Assembly: GCA_964384465.1 (NCBI GenBank)
Contig: CAYLLT010000004.1
Coordinates: forward strand, 1-64,000
Direction: 5' to 3'
DNA length: 64,000 bases
DNA from: CAYLLT01 sp964384465
GTDB taxonomy: Bacteria > Planctomycetota > Phycisphaerae > UBA1845 > PWPN01
Position numbers and translations under genes: made by a program. A model generated the notes under the pieces. It was not told the origin of the DNA and ran no database searches. It worked only from the letters and a program-made list of their open reading frames with translations. Positions 44,307 to 52,855 of the stretch are shown here, in pieces. Within the stretch, counting starts at the first letter, position 1. The number at the start of each line of letters is the position of its first letter.

Positions 44307-45500
44307 ATGACCGCTGCGCGACAGAGGCTCGATGACGGCGTCGTTCGGCTGGTGGACGGGCTGCTGGCCCGGGCGATCGCGCGGCGGGCGAGCGACCTGC
44401 ACTTTGAGCCGCACGAGAGCGGAATGCGCGTGCGGTATCGGCTGGACGGGTTGCTCCACGATGTGGACCAGTTGCCGGCGGCGCTGGCCGAGAACGTGGT
44501 CGCCCGGCTCAAGGTGATGGCCGGGCTGCTCACGTATCGCGTGGATGTGCCGCAGGAGGGGGCGTTTGCCGCCAATGGTCAGCGGACCGATGAGACGGTG
44601 CCGATCGACATCCGCGTGGCGACGTTTCCGACCGTTCGCGGCGAGCGGGCGGCGGTGCGGCTGCTGTATCAGGTCGGGCAGGTGAGCGGGTTGGACGAAT
44701 TGGGGCTGGCGAGCGGGATGGTGGCGCAGCTCCGCTCAGCGGCCGAGCGGCCGCATGGGCTGATCCTGGTGAGCGGGCCGGCCGGCAGCGGGAAAAGTAC
44801 GACGCTATACGCGCTCGCCCGACACATTCTCGCGACGACGCCCGGCCGCAGCGTGGTCAGCCTGGAAGACCCCGTCGAGCAGCGGGCAGCGGGCATGACG
44901 CAAATTCAGATTTCGCCGTACGGGGAGTTGGATTACGTGCGGGCGATGCGCTCGCTCCTGCGGCAGGACGTGCAGGTGCTGCTGGTGGGCGAGATTCGCG
45001 ACGCGGAAACGGCGCACGTGGTGGTCGAGGCGGCGCTGACCGGGCACCTGATCATGAGCACGTTGCACAGCGGCGATCCGGCCGAGGCCATCGCGCGGCT
45101 GCTGGAGATGGGCATCGCGTCGTATCAGCTCGTGGGCGCGCTGACGCTGGTGTGCGCGCAGCGGCTGTTGCGGACGGTGTGCCGCACGTGCGGAGGAGAA
45201 GTCGAAAGTCCAGGTAAGGTGGGTCATGACCCACCCTACAACTGCGAGACGTGCTCGGGGACCGGCTACCTTGGCCGGACGGCGTGCGGGCAGGTTGCGG
45301 TGATGAATGAAACGCTGCGGCAAGCCGTGCTGGCTCGCGCACCCGCCGGTGAACTTCGCGGAATCATCAACGACGCGGGGCCGGATTTGGTTGCGGATGC
45401 GAAACGGTTGCTCGCGGCGGGGAGAACTACGCTCGAAGAGATTCAACGGATATTAGGCAACGATATCGAGGACACGCCCCGGAGGGGCGGACGACAATAG
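44307..45500 (+). CDS. gspE: Type II secretion/type IV pilus assembly ATPase (GspE/PilB-like)
   Basis: 397 residues, ATG with an ACGAGGA site. N2-like region ASDLHFEPHESGMRVRYRLD, Walker A SGPAGSGKSTTLYALA, Asp box SVVSLEDPVEQ, Walker B VLLVGEIRDAETA and His box STLHSGDPAEA are intact. The cysteine module is C-R-T-C ... C-E-T-C-S-G-T-G-Y, and its linker is encoded by a palindromic repeat (45214-45239). It lacks the long N1 domain, so it is shorter than typical GspE (about 500 aa). It powers the pseudopilus through the two GspF proteins encoded next. Confidence 0.92.
   Translation: MTAARQRLDDGVVRLVDGLLARAIARRASDLHFEPHESGMRVRYRLDGLLHDVDQLPAALAENVVARLKVMAGLLTYRVDVPQEGAFAANGQRTDETVPIDIRVATFPTVRGERAAVRLLYQVGQVSGLDELGLASGMVAQLRSAAERPHGLILVSGPAGSGKSTTLYALARHILATTPGRSVVSLEDPVEQRAAGMTQIQISPYGELDYVRAMRSLLRQDVQVLLVGEIRDAETAHVVVEAALTGHLIMSTLHSGDPAEAIARLLEMGIASYQLVGALTLVCAQRLLRTVCRTCGGEVESPGKVGHDPPYNCETCSGTGYLGRTACGQVAVMNETLRQAVLARAPAGELRGIINDAGPDLVADAKRLLAAGRTTLEEIQRILGNDIEDTPRRGGRQ
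45214..45239. repeat. 26-bp palindrome inside the GspE cysteine-module linker
   Basis: Two 13-bp arms (45214-45226, 45227-45239) are reverse complements except for one mismatch, centred on TCATGA. Core unit GGTGGGTCA / TGACCCACC. It encodes residues KVGHDPPY between the two CxxC pairs of GspE and keeps the frame with its flanks. Confidence 0.85.
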
Positions 45501-45699
45501 CCCAGCGATTTATCGCTGGGAATCCTGGTCGAGAAGAAACACAGTCCCGTAGGGACGATTGAATTCGGTGAGGAACGCGATCGAGGAAATGATAGATTCA
45601 AATAAGGCGTTTTCATTCGTCCCTACGGGACTTCTACCTTCTCGACCGAGGTACCCCAGCGATAAATCGCTGGGGTATTACCAAACGTCCCTACGGGAC
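45501..45699. repeat. Composite nested repeat cluster between gspE and gspF
   Basis: Order: palindrome CCCAGCGATTTATCGCTGGG (45501-45520), GGTCGAGAAG, palindrome GTCCCGTAGGGAC (45544-45556), AT-richer interior, GTCCCTACGGGAC (45619-45631), CTTCTCGACC, a 22-bp CCAGCGATAAATCGCTGG palindrome (45654-45675), and another GTCCCTACGGGAC (45687-45699). Parts A-B-C are mirrored as C'-B'-A', so the whole could fold into one large cruciform. It starts directly after the gspE stop codon. It may reduce read-through to gspF or separate the two mRNAs. Confidence 0.9.
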
Positions 45700-45758
45700 G
45701 AAACACTCTTTTTGCTGCGCTTGCGCGTTCGCGCATCTCCTTCTTTGGGAGGATATCG

Positions 45759-46973
45759 ATGCCGTGGTTTGAATATGAAGGTCTGACGCAGGGCGGGACG
45801 GCGATCGCCGGGCGGATCGAAGCTTCGTCCGCGGAGCAGGCGCGCGAGGACCTGCTGCGGATGCAGATCGACATCCGCGAGCTTTCGCAGGCGGGGCCGC
45901 CGGCGCGGCGAACCGCGGGACTACGCGAAGACGATCTCATCTTCTTCAACGAGCAGCTCGCTTCGCTCGCTGAAGCGGGGATAGCGCTCGACGAGGGACT
46001 GGCCCAACTGGCCCGCGACATCAGTTCGCCGCGCCTGCGGCGGTGGATCGAGGGGCTGGTCGAGGATCTTCGCCGCGGCGTGCCCATCGATCAGGCTATC
46101 GCCTCGCGCGAGGCGGGCCTGCCGGTGCTCTACAGCCGCGTGATCCGGGCGGGGATTCAGTCGGGCGAGCTGCCGGCCACGCTGCTGAATTTGAATCAGC
46201 ATCTGCGGATCACCGGCAACACGCGGCGGATGCTGTGGGAGCTGGCCAGCTATCCGCTGCTGGTCGGGCTGCTGGCGCTCACCGTCGTTTCGATCTTACT
46301 CATCTACGTCATTCCTCAATTCAAAGACATGTATGCGGATTTCGGCACCATGCTGCCGATGTCGACACAATTCCTGCTGGATGTGGCCGACTGGTTCACT
46401 CACGGCCGTCCGCCGGGATGGGTGATCGTCTGGTCGCTGCCTGTCGTAGTGGCTGTGATCTGGCATCTGCTCCGGTATTCTCGCGGCGGGGCCGCATTCC
46501 GGGAAAAGCTTGTGTTCATCATTCCGGTGGTGGGGCATATCCATCGAGCGTCGCTGATCGCGCGGTTCCTGCGTTCGGTGGCCACAGCGGTGGACACGGG
46601 CATTCCGCTCCCGCAGGCCATGCGGCTGAGCGCGGACGCCACCGGCAGCGGATTGCTGAGCCGCGATGCGGAGATGCTCGCCTCGGAAGTGGAGCGCGGG
46701 CACTCGATTTTTGTCGCGAATCAATCGGCGCGGGTGATCCCGTCGCTGTTCGGCTTCTGCGTGCAGGTGGCCACCGGACGGGAGGCGCTGCCGTCGGCCA
46801 TCGCGAAGCTGTCCGGCTCATACGAGAACCGGGCGCTGCACAATCAGGCCATGCTGCGCGTGCTGCTGTTCCCGGGGCTGATTCTGCTGCTCGGGGGCGT
46901 GCTGGGATTTGTGATTGTCAGCCTGTTTCTACCGCTGGTGTATCTGATTAACGCGGTCAGCGGTGGCGGCTGA
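45759..46973 (+). CDS. gspF: GspF/PilC inner-membrane platform protein, first copy
   Basis: 404 residues, GGGAGGA site 6-10 nt before ATG. The canonical two-repeat T2SSF architecture is present: N-terminal MPWFEYEGLTQGGTAIAGRI, then FNEQLASLAEAGIALDEGLA and three TM segments (LLVGLLALTVVSILLIYVIP; VIVWSLPVVVAVIWHLL; LLFPGLILLLGGVLGFVIVS) with PQFKDMYADFGTMLP. It links the ATPase to the pseudopilus. It is followed after 21 bp by a second paralogue. Confidence 0.9.
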   Translation: MPWFEYEGLTQGGTAIAGRIEASSAEQAREDLLRMQIDIRELSQAGPPARRTAGLREDDLIFFNEQLASLAEAGIALDEGLAQLARDISSPRLRRWIEGLVEDLRRGVPIDQAIASREAGLPVLYSRVIRAGIQSGELPATLLNLNQHLRITGNTRRMLWELASYPLLVGLLALTVVSILLIYVIPQFKDMYADFGTMLPMSTQFLLDVADWFTHGRPPGWVIVWSLPVVVAVIWHLLRYSRGGAAFREKLVFIIPVVGHIHRASLIARFLRSVATAVDTGIPLPQAMRLSADATGSGLLSRDAEMLASEVERGHSIFVANQSARVIPSLFGFCVQVATGREALPSAIAKLSGSYENRALHNQAMLRVLLFPGLILLLGGVLGFVIVSLFLPLVYLINAVSGGG

Positions 46974-46994
46974 AATCCTGATCGGACCGTTGAA

Positions 46995-48461
46995 ATGAAA
47001 ACACCTGGACCATTGCGGACGCTTCTGCTGGGAATCGCGCTGATCCTGGCGATCGCGGGCGTGACTGCCTGGATGACGGTGGTGTATCCCGCCGTCGGGA
47101 TCGCTTTCGGCGGGTCAGCCATCGCCCTGGGACTCGTCTATCTCACCGCCCGGTTCATCTCGCGGCGGCCTCGGGATTCGTTTCCGCCGCCGATCGCACG
47201 CCAGAAAGGCTGGTTCGATCTCACGCCAACGACATCTCTGCTTCTGATCGGAACCATTTTGATGTGCGCGGCCGTCGTCCTCGCACTGACGGAAAGTTCT
47301 CAGGATGTTGTCGTCGCATTAGTAACCGTGAGCGGGATTCTGATCGGAGTCGGGCTTCTGTGGGCGATTTTCAGCCTGGCAATGACCTGGCTGCGACGAC
47401 GGACTGCAAGTCGAATCGTGATCGGGCAAATCTCGACCGTTGTCCGGCAGAACCTGCCGCTGGCGACCGGGTTGGCGCTGGCGGCCGAATCGGAGCGCGG
47501 GGCGGCGCGGACGAACCTTCGCCGAATATCGCGCTTCATGGCCCAGGGGTTTTCATTGTCGGAGGCGATACGCTATGGGTTCCCCGACTGCCCGTCGCTG
47601 CCGCTGAGTCTGATCATCGCCGGAGAGCGCGCCGGCCAGCTTCCGGCGGCGCTCGAACAGGCCGAACAACACCTGATCGATCGTGCTCAACGCCACGATC
47701 GCATCGATATTTCGGTGTGGCCGTATCTGATGATCATCATGCTATTCATGTCACTGATTGTCGCCGGGATCATGGTCACCGTCATTCCCAAGTTCAAAGA
47801 AATCTTCAAGGACTTCGGCGTGGAGATGCCCGCAATGACGCTCCGAGTTATCGCGGTTTGTGCGTTTCTGGCCGAGTCGGGCTTGCTGGCCATACTGAGC
47901 ATCTTCATCCTGCTCGCGCTTCCGATCGGGCTCTATCTGAACATTCGACAGCGGCGTATTCCGCAACCGGCGTGGACTTCGCGGGCGGCCGACTGGATCC
48001 GATGGCATGTTCCCGGATGGCGCACGATGGAATTCGGCTCCAGCATGGCGGCGATGTTGCGGACGATGCGTCTTGGCGTTCGGGCGGGGATGGATATTGA
48101 GCCGGCGGCGCGGCTGGCGGCGGATATCGACGTCAACTCTCAACTCCGGCCGCGAATTTCGCGGTTCGCCGATCTGCTGGCGTCAGGGACCAACATTCGA
48201 GCGGCGGTGCGGCAGGCGGGCCTCGGCGAAGTGACGGCGGTGGCGCTGGCCGGCGGACAGCGGTCCGGCAATCTCGACGCCGGATTACGCTTCGCCGCGG
48301 ACTATCACGACGCGCTGGTCAATCGATTCTGGATCGTTCTGCGCAACCTGGCCTGGCCGCTGTGCACGCTGGGGATGGGCCTTCTGGTGGGAGCGGTGGT
48401 GTTCGCGCTGTTTCAGCCGCTGGTTGTACTGATCAATTCGGTTGCGGGTGGGCAGAGATGA
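46995..48461 (+). CDS. GspF/PilC-like platform protein, second divergent copy
   Basis: 488 residues. It begins with extra TM helices (TLLLGIALILAIAGVTAWMT, AIALGLVYLTARF, TSLLLIGTILMCAAVVLAL) not found in standard GspF, then a T2SSF repeat (NLPLATGLALAAESERGAAR, RISRFMAQGFSLSEAIRYGF), VIPKFKEIFKDFGVEMPAMT, and a second repeat with FGSSMAAMLRTMRLGVRAGM and the terminal TM LLVGAVVFALFQPLVVLINS. Its ends overlap the next gene (ATGA). Tandem unequal GspF copies suggest a heteromeric platform. Confidence 0.85.
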   Translation: MKTPGPLRTLLLGIALILAIAGVTAWMTVVYPAVGIAFGGSAIALGLVYLTARFISRRPRDSFPPPIARQKGWFDLTPTTSLLLIGTILMCAAVVLALTESSQDVVVALVTVSGILIGVGLLWAIFSLAMTWLRRRTASRIVIGQISTVVRQNLPLATGLALAAESERGAARTNLRRISRFMAQGFSLSEAIRYGFPDCPSLPLSLIIAGERAGQLPAALEQAEQHLIDRAQRHDRIDISVWPYLMIIMLFMSLIVAGIMVTVIPKFKEIFKDFGVEMPAMTLRVIAVCAFLAESGLLAILSIFILLALPIGLYLNIRQRRIPQPAWTSRAADWIRWHVPGWRTMEFGSSMAAMLRTMRLGVRAGMDIEPAARLAADIDVNSQLRPRISRFADLLASGTNIRAAVRQAGLGEVTAVALAGGQRSGNLDAGLRFAADYHDALVNRFWIVLRNLAWPLCTLGMGLLVGAVVFALFQPLVVLINSVAGGQR

Positions 48462-48844
48462 AAAACCGGAAAATGAATCCAGCCCGCCGGGCGATGATCA
48501 CCACGGAGATTATCATCGGCATCTTTCTGATGATGGTCCTTTCGGTGCTGGCGGCGGATACGATTTTCGATTACCGCGACAGCAGCGATGCGTACTTCTG
48601 GCGCCGAGCGGCGGGTTGGGCCGCCGATGCGCAACTCCAGCGGTATCAGGCCGGGGCGGCGATCGATTCGCCGCCGCCGGGACTCATCCCCGAGGAGATC
48701 ACGCTGAAGACTAGCCGCCAGCCCGGCGAGGGGCAGTGGAAAGGATTCAGCCGCGTGACCGTCACAGCGACGGTTATTCAGCCGACAGGCAAGTTGGTGC
48801 GCGAACAGATCAGCGGCTATGTGCGCGCGGAGGGCGGATCATGA
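48458..48844 (+). CDS. Pseudopilin-like protein (degenerate prepilin leader)
   Basis: 128 residues. The N-terminus MKNRKMNPARRAMITTEIII and the following hydrophobic GIFLMMVLSVLA look like a prepilin: basic leader, possible cleavage before MITTE with glutamate at +5, but Ala instead of the usual Gly at -1. The C-terminal beta part is short (VTVTATVIQPTGKLVREQIS). Translationally coupled on both sides (ATGA overlaps). Position suggests a GspI/H-type minor pseudopilin. Confidence 0.65.
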   Translation: MKNRKMNPARRAMITTEIIIGIFLMMVLSVLAADTIFDYRDSSDAYFWRRAAGWAADAQLQRYQAGAAIDSPPPGLIPEEITLKTSRQPGEGQWKGFSRVTVTATVIQPTGKLVREQISGYVRAEGGS

Positions 48845-49332
48845 GGCGTTATCAACGGCGAGCGATCTACCTCATGCATGTCGTTTCCTTGCTGCCGCTC
48901 ATCGCCGCCACCATGACGGTGGGATTTCAAATCTGCAACGGGATCGAACGATTTCAACGGCGCATGAACCGGCAAATGATCGACCAGACACGCATGAACG
49001 ATCTGGCCCGGCGGATTCAACTCGATGCGCAGGCCGCCGAGACCGCGAGCGCTGGGCCGACGGAAACCGGTGCCACGCTGCGTTTTCCGGGTGTTATTTA
49101 CGAAGCGACAGAGCATCGTGTGGTGCGTACGGAACGAGCTGCCGGCCGGCCGGACGTTTCGTATACGTGGCCGTTCGATGAGATGGACGTGCGATTTACG
49201 ATCGAGAGTACTGCCGGCAAGCCGCGTCTGGTATGGATGACGTTCGCGGCACAATGGCCCGCAGAACGCGGTCCGCCGCTCGAACGTCGCTGCTGCGTGG
49301 CCGCGAAGCTCGGCCGAGGGGGTGCAGGGTGA
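48841..49332 (+). CDS. Minor pseudopilin-like protein (GspJ position)
   Basis: 163 residues. An N-terminal hydrophobic helix AIYLMHVVSLLPLIAATMTV follows three basic residues; the helix continues as an amphipathic segment RMNRQMIDQTRMNDLARRIQ as in pseudopilins. The glutamate at +5 is missing. The C-terminal half is beta-rich (LRFPGVIYEATEHRVVRTER). No certain family; the call rests on operon position between pseudopilin-like genes and the helix pattern. Confidence 0.6.
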   Translation: MRRYQRRAIYLMHVVSLLPLIAATMTVGFQICNGIERFQRRMNRQMIDQTRMNDLARRIQLDAQAAETASAGPTETGATLRFPGVIYEATEHRVVRTERAAGRPDVSYTWPFDEMDVRFTIESTAGKPRLVWMTFAAQWPAERGPPLERRCCVAAKLGRGGAG

Positions 49333-49718
49333 GACACGCAACGCAACGCCGGGGGATTATTCTCGTCATGGTGGTTGTCGTGATGGCGCTGCTGGGCGGA
49401 CTTATCGCGCTGCTGGCCGCCAATTTGAGCCAGAATTTTCGCCAGAGCCGTATGGACCGCGTGCGGCTGGTCTGCCGGGCCATTACCGAAAGCGCGGCCG
49501 GCTACGCGCGTGCTCAAGCGTCCGCGTGGTCCAGCGCACCGCCGCGGGACGCCATCGAACTCGACGTGAAGCAGATACTGCCTCCGCGGATGAATGGGAC
49601 CGCGACGCTCAGTTTCGTATCGGTGAACGATCGCAAAATCTGCCATGTCTCCGCAAGCGCGGAATCGGACGCCTATGCGACAGCGCAGGAGCTCGACGTT
49701 CCAATGGGTAAGCCATGA
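49329..49718 (+). CDS. GspK/PilX-like minor pseudopilin
   Basis: 129 residues from a GTG start overlapping the previous stop (GTGA). The N-terminus RRGIILVMVVVVMALLGGLI has Gly before the hydrophobic helix and no Glu at +5, as in GspK/PilX, which caps the pseudopilus tip. After the helix comes ANLSQNFRQSRMDRVRLVCR. It is much shorter than GspK (about 300 aa), lacking the big globular domain. Last gene of the gsp-like operon. Confidence 0.62.
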   Translation: MRHATQRRGIILVMVVVVMALLGGLIALLAANLSQNFRQSRMDRVRLVCRAITESAAGYARAQASAWSSAPPRDAIELDVKQILPPRMNGTATLSFVSVNDRKICHVSASAESDAYATAQELDVPMGKP

Positions 49719-49754
49719 CAAGCCGCCATCGCCGGATTCTTTCAGGATAGAGGA

Positions 49755-50675
49755 TTATACCGGCTGCTGCTTCGCACGCGCGGGCCACATCTGCCGGAGC
49801 ATTTCGTAGTAAAATCCGGCGGCATTGGCGCCTTGTGACAACGCGATCAAGCCGGTGACCAGCGCGCTGCGCGATCCACCCATGTGCCGGAACGGATACC
49901 GCAGCAGATCCAGATAGAACGACAGGGGTTCCACGCGAATGGGCTTTGCGTTTCGGCGGGCCCGCACGCCGTGAAAGTGGAAAGCCCCGCGCCCGTAGTT
50001 GAAATGCTGCCGCCAGAAGCTGTGGAGGTCGAGCATGTGCGCGTGATAGACGAGGGCCTCGGGAGCATAGATCATGCGGTATCCGCGTTGCAGCCAGCGG
50101 TCGCAGAACTCGCGGTCCTCGGCGGCGGCACGGAGGTACTCGGCGTCGAATCCGCCCAATGTGCGGAAAGCCTCAGCATACACCGTCATGTTGTTGCTGG
50201 TGAAGAAGCGGGCGCCGCCGGGGCTGTTGTTGTAATAATCGTAGAGATAGGAGATGAGGAGTTGGCTGGCGGCGGCGTAGGCATTGCCCGTGAGCTGGTT
50301 CACCGTGCGCCCGCCGATGAGGCAGTTCGGTGCGCTGCGGATGCGGTCGGCCAGGCGGGTCAGCCAGTCGGGCGCGGGCGCGCAGTCGTCGTCGGTGAAA
50401 GCGAGCCACTCGCCGCGTGCGCGGCTGACGCCGGTGTTGCGCGCGGCAGCGGGGCCGCGACGCTGAGGCGACCGGATGAACGTCACATCGAGACCGTCGC
50501 GACTCTCGGCGATCACGGCTTCCGGCGACTCCGCGCTGGCGTCATCGACGACAATCACTTCGAAGCGGTCGCGGGGATATTCCAGACGCGTCAATGCGCG
50601 GATACACTGCTTCAGCGGTCCGGGCCGGGCGTGCGTCGGGATGACGATCGAAAAGTAGGGGCGTCCGAAGCTCAT
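49755..50675 (-). CDS. Glycosyltransferase family 2
   Basis: 306 residues. GT-A signature: SIVIPTHARPGPLKQCIRAL at the start, VDDASAESPEAVIAESRDG, NTGVSRARGEWLAFTDDDCA (DDD metal site), and the acceptor-side RAAAEDREFCDRWLQRGYRM. A hydrophobic tail near residue 270 may associate with the membrane. Last gene of the seven-gene minus-strand operon, 13 bp after the previous one. Transfers a sugar to a lipid- or polymer-linked acceptor; donor unknown. Confidence 0.9.
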   Translation of the reverse strand: MSFGRPYFSIVIPTHARPGPLKQCIRALTRLEYPRDRFEVIVVDDASAESPEAVIAESRDGLDVTFIRSPQRRGPAAARNTGVSRARGEWLAFTDDDCAPAPDWLTRLADRIRSAPNCLIGGRTVNQLTGNAYAAASQLLISYLYDYYNNSPGGARFFTSNNMTVYAEAFRTLGGFDAEYLRAAAEDREFCDRWLQRGYRMIYAPEALVYHAHMLDLHSFWRQHFNYGRGAFHFHGVRARRNAKPIRVEPLSFYLDLLRYPFRHMGGSRSALVTGLIALSQGANAAGFYYEMLRQMWPARAKQQPV

Positions 50676-50688
50676 TGCGTTTTGCTCA

Positions 50689-51663
50689 TCAGGCGGTAGC
50701 GCATGCTTCGCGATCGGCCTGGCAGAGGTATCTTTCGCGATGAAATTCCATGTCGGTCAACTTTTCCATCGCTCGACCCGATCCGGACAGGTAACCGAAC
50801 AGCTCGCCGAAGCCGTCCGCCATCAGGAGCGCGATCAGCACCGGCAGAATGCGCGGCATCAATCGCTGCCGGCCGATTCGCCGCAGGTCGCCCATCGCTC
50901 GGCGCAGGCGCACCCACGGGATGAGCGGAGACGCGGCAACGTAAAGCGCCCTGCGCAATATCGGCCAATTGCGCGCCCGGTTGGCGGCAAAAAGCCGTCC
51001 ACCGTGGAAGCGGAGCGGCAGGGACGGCCAGAAACGCGAAAAATTCAGGTGCCGTGTTTTGGCGGCGGGTTCCAGACGAAACTGGTAACCTCTTGCGTGT
51101 AATTCCCAATGCAATGCGCTTTCCGCCTCGAGGATGGCGCCCAGCCGCTGGCCATATTCCAAGAGAACCTCGCGTCGATAACAGCTATTGTGGCCGGGGA
51201 TGTGGGTGTCAGTGCCCTCTGGCGCCGGATCGAGCCATGGACCGTATTCCGCCAGGAGGTTGGCCCAACTGGTGAGCGTCTTCGGGTTGGCGTTGAGGAA
51301 GACCGGCCCGATGCCGGCCGCGGGCCGGCGATGCGAGCGGATCAGGGCGTCGGCCCAGCCGGGCTCGGGGAAGCAATGGTCCTCGACGAATGCAACGAGC
51401 GGGGCGCTGGCGGCGCGCACGCCTGCCGCGCGGGCCTCGGAAGTGGATGTGAGATTGCCGACCTCCACCACGCGGATGGCCTGAAAGCCGTTGGACCCGG
51501 CGTTATTTCCGGAGATCGCTCCTTTCGAGGGCGCCACGATCACGATCTCCAACTGATTCGGCACGGACTGCTCGCGCAGGTGTTTCATCGTTCGCGCGAT
51601 GGTTTCAAGCCGATCCGGCGTGATGAGCACGACCGACAGGTCGGGCGCGTCTTGCTGGGTCAT
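50689..51663 (-). CDS. Glycosyltransferase family 2-like, with membrane C-terminus
   Basis: 324 residues. A GGAGG site sets ATG at 51663, inside the end of the preceding gene (59-nt overlap). LSVVLITPDRLETIARTMKH and AFVEDHCFPEPGWADALIRS mark the GT-A fold; the metal site reads EDH rather than DxD. The C-terminal third has hydrophobic segments (ALYVAASPLIPWVRL, RILPVLIALLMADGFGELFG). Such variants transfer sugars with unusual metal coordination or act on polyprenyl-linked substrates. Confidence 0.8.
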   Translation of the reverse strand: MTQQDAPDLSVVLITPDRLETIARTMKHLREQSVPNQLEIVIVAPSKGAISGNNAGSNGFQAIRVVEVGNLTSTSEARAAGVRAASAPLVAFVEDHCFPEPGWADALIRSHRRPAAGIGPVFLNANPKTLTSWANLLAEYGPWLDPAPEGTDTHIPGHNSCYRREVLLEYGQRLGAILEAESALHWELHARGYQFRLEPAAKTRHLNFSRFWPSLPLRFHGGRLFAANRARNWPILRRALYVAASPLIPWVRLRRAMGDLRRIGRQRLMPRILPVLIALLMADGFGELFGYLSGSGRAMEKLTDMEFHRERYLCQADREACATA

Positions 51664-52849
51664 GGTGAACGCCTCCGCCGGCAAGTCTTTTGTACAAACG
51701 TAAACAATCGTCCACGAAGCGGCTTTCTCCGAAATGCTGTAGCGCCCGCTGCCGCCCGCTCGCGCCCATCTCCTCCGCGAGTTCTCGATCACGCAGGACT
51801 TGCAGCATCGCGGCGGCGAGGGCGTCCGCGTCGCCGGGTGGGACCAGCAGTCCGGTTCGGCCGTGCTCGACGATCTCGGTCAATCCGCCGCTGCCGCTCG
51901 CGATCACGGCGGTGCCTCGCATCATGCTCTCGGCGGCGACGAGACCGAACGGCTCGGCCCAGCGCGACGGCACGACCTGCACCCACGCGGCGGCGAAGGC
52001 TCGCTCGATCTGCTCGCGCGGCAGGTGGCCCAGCATGGAGACGCGCGCGTTCAACTTTAACGAGGAGCAGAGCGTCTGGAGACGTTCGCGTTCGGGGCCG
52101 TCGCCGGCGATCAGGAGTTGGGCCGCGGGCAGCTCATCCGCCACTTTGGCGAACGCGCATAATAGCACATCGACGCCCTTCTCTGGAATCAGCCGGCCGG
52201 CGAAAGCTGCCGTGGGCGGTGAGGCCAGCGACGGTCGCGGCGGCCTGACCGGCACGCCATTCCAGATGACCTCCACCGGTTCGATGCCCCCGGCGAGCAG
52301 CTCGCGTCTTGTCGCCTCGCTGTTGGCGACGATCACGTCGAAGGTGCTTCGCCACCGCCGCCACAGTTTCATCTGTACCATGAGCGGCAGCCAATCGCGC
52401 AGCGGGAGACAGCCGTTCCGATAGCACGCGGCGCCGGCACGCACCTGGCACGGCGTTCGATCGGGCAGCAATCGCGTACCCAGCGGGCAGATCGGGCGGT
52501 ACCATGCGACGTGGCAAATGCAAGGGAAGTCTCTCAGCGGCAGCAGCACCAGCGGCGAGAGCTGCGTCAGGAACATCTGGACGTGGACCACGTCGGGGCG
52601 AAATTCGGCGAGCACGCGGCGCAACTGCAAGAGTGCATCCGGATTGGCGGTCTGCACCAATGTGCGAAAACGCGAGGTGGTGCCGAAGCAGGAATAATCG
52701 GCGGTGGCTCCGTTGATGCCGAGCGTGGCTCGGCTGGCGAAGAGTCGGGCGTCGTGTCCACGGGCGCGCAGCTCGTCGCGCAAGCCGAGCATCGTCAGCT
52801 CGGCGCCGCCGGTCGGCGCGGAATAGTCGTTGAGCAGCAGGATCTTCAT
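51605..52849 (-). CDS. Glycosyltransferase family 4
   Basis: 414 residues. GT-B enzyme: MKILLLNDYSAPTGGAELTM, VIVANSEATRRELLAGGIEP, FAGRLIPEKGVDVLLCAFAK, and the donor-binding E-x7-E motif in EPFGLVAAESMMRGTAVIAS followed by GGLTEIVEHGRTGLLV. The C-terminal 30 residues (PARRARPVGRAHHAG) are read through the start of the next gene and may be incidental. Six bp after the epimerase. Confidence 0.9.
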   Translation of the reverse strand: MKILLLNDYSAPTGGAELTMLGLRDELRARGHDARLFASRATLGINGATADYSCFGTTSRFRTLVQTANPDALLQLRRVLAEFRPDVVHVQMFLTQLSPLVLLPLRDFPCICHVAWYRPICPLGTRLLPDRTPCQVRAGAACYRNGCLPLRDWLPLMVQMKLWRRWRSTFDVIVANSEATRRELLAGGIEPVEVIWNGVPVRPPRPSLASPPTAAFAGRLIPEKGVDVLLCAFAKVADELPAAQLLIAGDGPERERLQTLCSSLKLNARVSMLGHLPREQIERAFAAAWVQVVPSRWAEPFGLVAAESMMRGTAVIASGSGGLTEIVEHGRTGLLVPPGDADALAAAMLQVLRDRELAEEMGASGRQRALQHFGESRFVDDCLRLYKRLAGGGVHHDPARRARPVGRAHHAGSA

Positions 52850-52855
52850 CAGCCT

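Noticed and set aside
45501..45699. CRISPR array
   Set aside because: The repeated units are short palindromes of 13-22 bp with mirrored order and unequal spacing, not direct repeats with uniform spacers, and no cas gene is near.
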